Assembly: GCA_011049745.1 (NCBI GenBank)
Contig: DRHE01000080.1
Coordinates: forward strand, 1 to 5,260
Origin: Spirochaetales bacterium
GTDB taxonomy: Bacteria > Spirochaetota > Spirochaetia > SZUA-6 > DRHE01
Reading direction: 5' to 3'
Length of the DNA stretch: 5,260 nucleotides
Of this stretch, positions 4,842-5,260 are shown one piece after another (position 1 is the stretch's first letter; the number at the start of each line of letters is the position of its first letter). Under the pieces are notes generated by a model. That model was given only the letters and a program-made list of their open reading frames with translations. It was not told where the DNA came from and ran no database searches. The position numbers and the translations under genes were made by a program.

Positions 4842-5260
4842 TCAGCCAGCAGGCGCATGTAGCTTAAGAAAATCCTTAAAATAATGGGCTGTTGCCGATA
4901 AAGCCACGGTAAGATAATAAATAATAACCACACCGGACATCAATGACAGGGAGATCAGGCGGGCATGGTGGAATTTGCGCCGCTTACTGGATAGCATGGC
5001 TGACATGGCGCCTTCCAGGGAATCAAAAAGTGCTACCGAGGTGACAATAAAAATCGCAATAGTTATCAATCCCAGTGAACCGGCCCGATTTGCCAGTCTG
5101 TGGATCTGGGTTAACAGGAGAGTGCTGAGGTTTGCAGGAAGAAAATCGAGCAACTGACCGGTTACCAGCTCCTGCAGCCCGGGGGTAACTTTATAGATAT
5201 AGGCGCTGATAGTTAAGGTTAAAAAGAAAATGGGCATGGTGCCCAGCACCAGACTAAAAG
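4842..5260 (-). CDS. YihY/BrkB-like integral membrane protein, C-terminal part (runs off right edge)
   Basis: The minus-strand frame is open from the right edge (first full codon 5258-5256, FSLVLGTMPIFF) to TGA at 4844-4842. Internal GTG and ATG codons near 5249 and 5237 are not credible starts, because family resemblance begins before them. Visible features are a first hydrophobic helix with Pro (SLVLGTMPIFFLTLTISAYIY), a polar loop containing GLQELVTGQLLDFLPANL, a second helix (GSLGLITIAIFIVTSVALFDSLEGAM), the basic loop SSKRRKFHHAR and a third helix (LISLSLMSGVVIIYYLTVAL). This order fits the YihY/virulence factor BrkB (UPF0761) family, inner-membrane proteins of uncertain function. Those proteins usually have about six helices, but here the chain stops soon after the third, with HAPAG at the end. 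The protein may be truncated or a short variant. It converges on the MBL-cNBD gene with a 45-bp gap. Confidence 0.72.
   Translation of the reverse strand, partial: FSLVLGTMPIFFLTLTISAYIYKVTPGLQELVTGQLLDFLPANLSTLLLTQIHRLANRAGSLGLITIAIFIVTSVALFDSLEGAMSAMLSSKRRKFHHARLISLSLMSGVVIIYYLTVALSATAHYFKDFLKLHAPAG

Noticed and set aside
4797..4842. Bidirectional terminator in the convergent gap
   Set aside because: Only short arms are visible (CCAG-CAAA-CTGG at 4816-4827, AACTG/CAGTT at 4822-4842), with no GC-rich stem followed by a T run on either strand.

Overview
This is a bacterial window carrying four protein-coding genes plus one that is cut by the left edge. The genes concern lipoprotein export, signal transduction and cyclic-nucleotide metabolism. 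There are no rRNA, tRNA, CRISPR or insertion-sequence features that I can see. Composition is moderate in GC by eye. The genes use sigma-70-like promoters and Shine-Dalgarno sites. A lipobox lipoprotein, a membrane-bound SpoIIE/RsbU-type PP2C phosphatase and a metallo-beta-lactamase protein fused to cyclic-nucleotide-binding domains would suit a spirochaete or another diderm with a large signalling repertoire. That placement is inference from gene content and is not proven by any marker here.

Layout. Positions 1-401 (minus) hold the 5' part of an exported lipoprotein gene running off the left edge. Positions 402-678 are a divergent control region. It contains a TATAAT box for the lipoprotein, a perfect 9-bp tandem repeat (507-524), two candidate plus-strand promoters (547-575 and 601-629) and a dyad at the predicted transcript start (638-653). 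Positions 679-1020 (plus) encode a 113-residue protein of unknown function. A strong-looking promoter lies in the following 33-bp gap, so close to the next start codon that the mRNA may be leaderless. Positions 1054-2538 (plus) encode a two-TM sensor with a C-terminal PP2C/SpoIIE phosphatase domain. The gap 2539-2648 holds a perfect DnaA-box sequence, a good promoter and a 14-bp palindrome over its -10. Positions 2649-4796 (plus, TTG start) encode the most interesting gene: an uncharacterised N-terminal region, a complete-looking MBL-fold hydrolase core and two cyclic-nucleotide-binding domains, the second degenerate. After a 45-bp convergent gap with no convincing terminator, 4842-5260 (minus) encodes the C-terminal part of a YihY/BrkB-like membrane protein that stops early for its family.

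How the genes may work together. The sensor phosphatase probably reads an extracytoplasmic cue and dephosphorylates a partner, by family analogy an anti-sigma-factor antagonist (STAS) protein that is not encoded here. The MBL-cNBD protein could hydrolyse a cyclic nucleotide or another phosphodiester under allosteric control of a cyclic nucleotide. Each of the three plus-strand genes has its own candidate promoter, so a single operon is not required. A functional link between phosphatase and hydrolase is a hypothesis from adjacency only.
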